Source of the DNA: Macrotrachela quadricornifera | Lineage: Eukaryota; Rotifera; Eurotatoria; Philodinida; Philodinidae | NCBI GenBank assembly: GCA_022393335.1 | Contig: JAJEKB010021158.1 | Span: 1,164,539-1,228,538, forward strand | Direction of reading: 5' to 3' | DNA: 64,000 bases | Shown here: positions 60,877-64,000 of the stretch, piece after piece | How the letters are laid out: each line of letters starts with the position of its first letter | Position numbering within the stretch: the stretch's first letter is position 1 | Made by a program: the position numbers and the translations under genes | The notes under the pieces: model-generated | Databases searched by the model: none | Seen by the model: the letters and a program-made list of their open reading frames with translations, nothing else | Told to the model about the DNA's origin: nothing

Positions 60877-61871
60877 ATGGGTAGAAAACGAGTTAAAAAA
60901 CAACGAAATTCAATGGATTTAACTGACAGTGGTTTGTAATTTTTGATTGAATATATTTGATGAAATATTATTTTAAAATATATTTAAGAATTAGCTATGC
61001 TTAGAACAACTTCAAAATTATCTAATAAAGGTAATATATATTTTAAAATAAATATTAATTAGTTTTTTTTGTTTCTCTTTTAAATAGAAATAAATTTATG
61101 GCATAAAGTATGTTAGAATTTTTTTTTGTTTAAGATTATGAAAAATGAAAATAAATTTTATATTTATTTAATATAGGAATTTCTTCGAAAATATCCATCT
61201 GGTACACTTGATAAAGAAACATTTCTTAAAACATATCAAGAACTTTATCCAAAAAATGATACATATTATTCATTCGAGTATATATATTTATTATATATAA
61301 TATAGTTTATTTATATTTATTATTTATATATAGAACATTATTTAATATAATAGATGTAAATCATGATAATGTTATTGATTTTAATGAATTTCTTTTTCTT
61401 GCTGCTATTGGAAATCAAACAGGTAGTTTAGAAGAACGACTTGATATTGCATTTGAATTGTAAGTTTTCTTTTTTTTCCAATAGATTTTTTTATTAAAAT
61501 ATTTTTATTTTTAGATGGGATACTTCTAGTGATGGATTACTTGATGTAAATGAATTAGGTTATCTCATTTCAGCTATGGTAAAAAGTTCTTGTTTTTTTT
61601 CTTATTTGGAATTAATTTATTTGAAAATTGTTAGTATGACCGTCTTGGAATAAAAGATCGTCAAGGTGATCTAGAACCACATCGACGTGCAAAAGCAATT
61701 ATTAATCAACTTGATATAACTGGTGACAAAAAATTAAATAAAGATGAATTTATTAATGGGTATAGTTTTTGAAAATTATTAATCAATATTTGTATTTATA
61801 GTTTTTTTTTTGTATTTATTAGTTGTAAAAATGATCCAGTCCTCAAAGACCTTCTTGCTCCTGATTCTTAA
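60877..61871 (+). CDS. Neuronal-calcium-sensor-like EF-hand protein, copy E (diverged)
   Basis: Exons 60877-60931, 60989-61030, 61088-61107, 61177-61277, 61334-61459, 61515-61578, 61635-61759 and 61823-61871; 193 residues with the same exon lengths as the other four. It is the most diverged member. It starts MGRKRVKKQRNS, with Gly2 and a basic cluster, so N-myristoylation is conceivable, though Val at position 6 fits poorly with the usual Ser/Thr. EF loop 2 is DVNHDNVIDFNE with Asn in place of the central Gly; loop 3 DTSSDGLLDVNE is canonical; loop 4 is DITGDKKLNKDE. It probably binds fewer or weaker Ca2+ ions. Its upstream and downstream flanks are not part of the repeated unit. Confidence 0.85.
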
Positions 61872-64000
61872 TTATTCTATTAAATAAAATTTTTAATAAA
61901 CTAATTGTACATCATAAAATGATTTCTATCTTTTCAATTAATAACGAATGCGCTATATTGGATGGTCACGTTTTGCAGTTCAGTTTTTATTCACTTAATA
62001 TATTATATTCAAAAAAAACCAAATATCTAGGTACAAGATGTACCGTGAGTTTTGTTTTCAAAATCGACACTATAAAAATGATATACGCCTTTTCTTACTT
62101 ACTAACTAATAAGGTTCATTAAAATAAAACCAAAGTACATCACAAAATACAGTATGAAAAGCTTTACAACTTGCGCAGAACAATTTTAAAATGATGAAAA
62201 AGAATTGAAATCATGTGGTGTCAGAGAAAACATCGTTTTAACACAGTTAAAAGGACACCGATCGATAATGTCGTAGATGTGTCATCTCTCTAGATGTCAC
62301 TTTTAATATATTGCAATGATGGACCATGAAACTTTGCGCACTTCTGTCTATTTATTTTGGTTTTTATTCAAGATAAAAAAAATTTTTTGAAGACTAAATA
62401 GTATTAGGCAGTTTATCACTTTTGAGATATTATGAATGAGAACTGTGATATCGATAATTTTGTTCTTTTAGACATCGAATATGAAAAATAATATTATAGA
62501 TTGATAGAATTTTTTATGCTCTACAAAATAACACATTGATCATATTTATCATTAAGTTCGCTATCAGATTATATATGATGGCACAGTTGCAATGAATACG
62601 ATTTTTATATAACATGCTCAAGTAAGTAAAACATGAGTGAAGACAGCCGATATGACTAGTCTGAAATGTCCACATTACTCGTTAGGTCTAGTATGAAACG
62701 TCGTCCGTATCCATCATGACTAACCATCTTGTGGGGAAATATTCTTCAAACAGGTCTGGACTCATCCAATATATAATAGAAGAAAATAAATGATAGATTT
62801 GAATACCCAATCCGACAATATTCAAAACCGAACGAGCATCCTGACGGCAGACTAAAACAATGACATAGACTGACGTCGTTTTAACAGTCTAAATTACAGA
62901 TGGACTCTCGTACTTACATCAGACAATTGGAAACCTATCGATATCAAGTGACTTTGACTAGTCTGAAATGTCATCTGCACTCGTTATAACTAGTTCTTTT
63001 TTAAAGAATATACCGGCCACTGTAGTCTAGACAACTCTAAATAACTCACTTTCTTCAGAATATATCTTGTCAATTCGTTTAAACTGATTAATCATAAAAA
63101 GTACAAGAGTTAGAATGCAAGTAAAAAAACTTTTCAATATCTAAATCATTCCTTAAAAATAATCAATGGACAATATTAAACGCATTTAAATCATGAACTA
63201 GACAGTAGAATAACAGTCTTTTTATTATCTGTCTTGTGCTCAAATCTTTTCTGATTGAGAATCAAGATACATCTGTTATATTACGATTACGGAAAGTAAT
63301 AATATGTATATTTTCGTATTATAACTATGCTGATCGTCAAGATGTTATGAATATTTTTCAAGATAGAACAATAATGAAAAAGTCTGCTATAATTAACCAT
63401 AAGATCAAAATTAGATCGTATACTTTGTGCATTCCTGTCCTCATATATCTTATAATTATTAGATGTACTTTATTTAAAAACAAACTGAAGAATAAATTAA
63501 ATTTTTTTATATCATTACTTTATTTTTAAGATAAATTCTTAGTATTTTAAGTGTAAAAATATATTTAAATTAAGCAAAGCTAATTCAATTGTTGGTTGAA
63601 GATACCATCCTTTTAATTTAAAATTGAATCATCATACGAAAAACTCTAGTTTCTCTCAACATAGATAAAGCCAGTGACACAATAGAAGACCCTCCTAGGA
63701 TAAATGACGCAAAAGACATATTAGAAGACCCCCTTTAAAAATCAATTTTTTAAAAATAATTTCGGCATCTTATTGATTTTTTTTGTATTTAAGTTTACAA
63801 TAACATAAAACTTTAGTATAGACAACATTTTGTTTGTCCTCATAATGACGTGTCAATTTGGAGTTAGAAAATTTTTAAAAAATAGCTAATAGAAAGCGTC
63901 TATCTAATAAAGATTGCGTTTTCTTATCGAACACATGTCTTGGAATCATTTTAGTGCACTCTTCAGTTCATTCTGAAAAATTCTTTAGATTCTCTCGTAA
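61872..64000. other. Intergenic to window end, no gene supported
   Basis: Open frames at 61919-62122 and 63236-63529 are low-complexity. A short motif ACTAGTCTGAAATGTC occurs twice (about 62656 and 62958), and AGAAGACCC occurs twice near 63685 and 63725. Nothing else was recognised. Confidence 0.45.

Noticed and set aside
62655..62990. Repeated ACTAGTCTGAAATGTC motif as a transposon border
   Set aside because: Two direct copies about 300 bp apart without inverted ends or a target duplication; not enough to call an element.

Overview
The window looks like a nuclear scaffold of a small invertebrate, most probably a bdelloid rotifer of the Rotaria type. The sequence shows an AT-rich background, short GT-AG introns of about 45-130 bp, compact multi-exon genes, and many single, decayed copies of different DNA transposon superfamilies. 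The intronless ADP-ribosyltransferase/TPR gene, the FkbM methyltransferase and the NHL, MAM and EF-hand families fit the known bdelloid repertoire. The organism call is inference from gene content; no rRNA or tRNA gene was recognised.

Layout. 1-10 kb: a membrane-anchored FkbM methyltransferase (minus), an unrecognised gene in two overlapping frames (minus), a 172-bp inverted-repeat element and a transposase relic. 10.1-16.2 kb (minus): a 19-exon receptor-like gene with signal peptide, about seven MAM domains, EGF-like domain, transmembrane helix and short tail. It carries three lesions, including a 670-bp element inserted in an exon. 16.8-25.3 kb: a mariner relic, a 5'-nucleotidase-family phosphoesterase whose start lies in an upstream mini-exon, an NHL beta-propeller membrane protein, a five-exon BLOC1S1 homologue and an RBR-type E3 ubiquitin ligase (minus). 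25.3-30 kb is AT-rich with no supported gene. 30.1-34.8 kb: a 1576-codon ART-TPR gene with a 126-bp repeat array and a 400-bp assembly gap. 35.2-42.6 kb: an inverted-repeat element, an 80-bp tandem array, degenerate repeats and a near-perfect hairpin. 42.6-43.6 kb: a GRDP-like protein.

45.5-61.9 kb: a tandem cluster of five neuronal-calcium-sensor-like EF-hand genes (called A-E here). Every copy has eight exons of the same lengths (55, 42, 20, 101, 126, 64, 125 and 49 nt) and encodes 193 residues. Copies A-D share a conserved block upstream. B and C also share a decayed hAT relic downstream, so the duplicated unit included the relic. Later events are dated by their nesting: a hAT-type element with an 8-bp target duplication sits in the relic behind C, and a Tc1/mariner relic sits upstream of C where D keeps the empty site. 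Exon 5 of D is B-like while both flanking introns are C-like, which points to gene conversion.

The most interesting items are the conversion mosaic in the EF-hand cluster, the ART-TPR protein with its novel-looking N-terminal region, the multiply damaged MAM receptor and the 40.45-kb hairpin. All exon models were read by eye from splice signals and phase; no transcript evidence was available.
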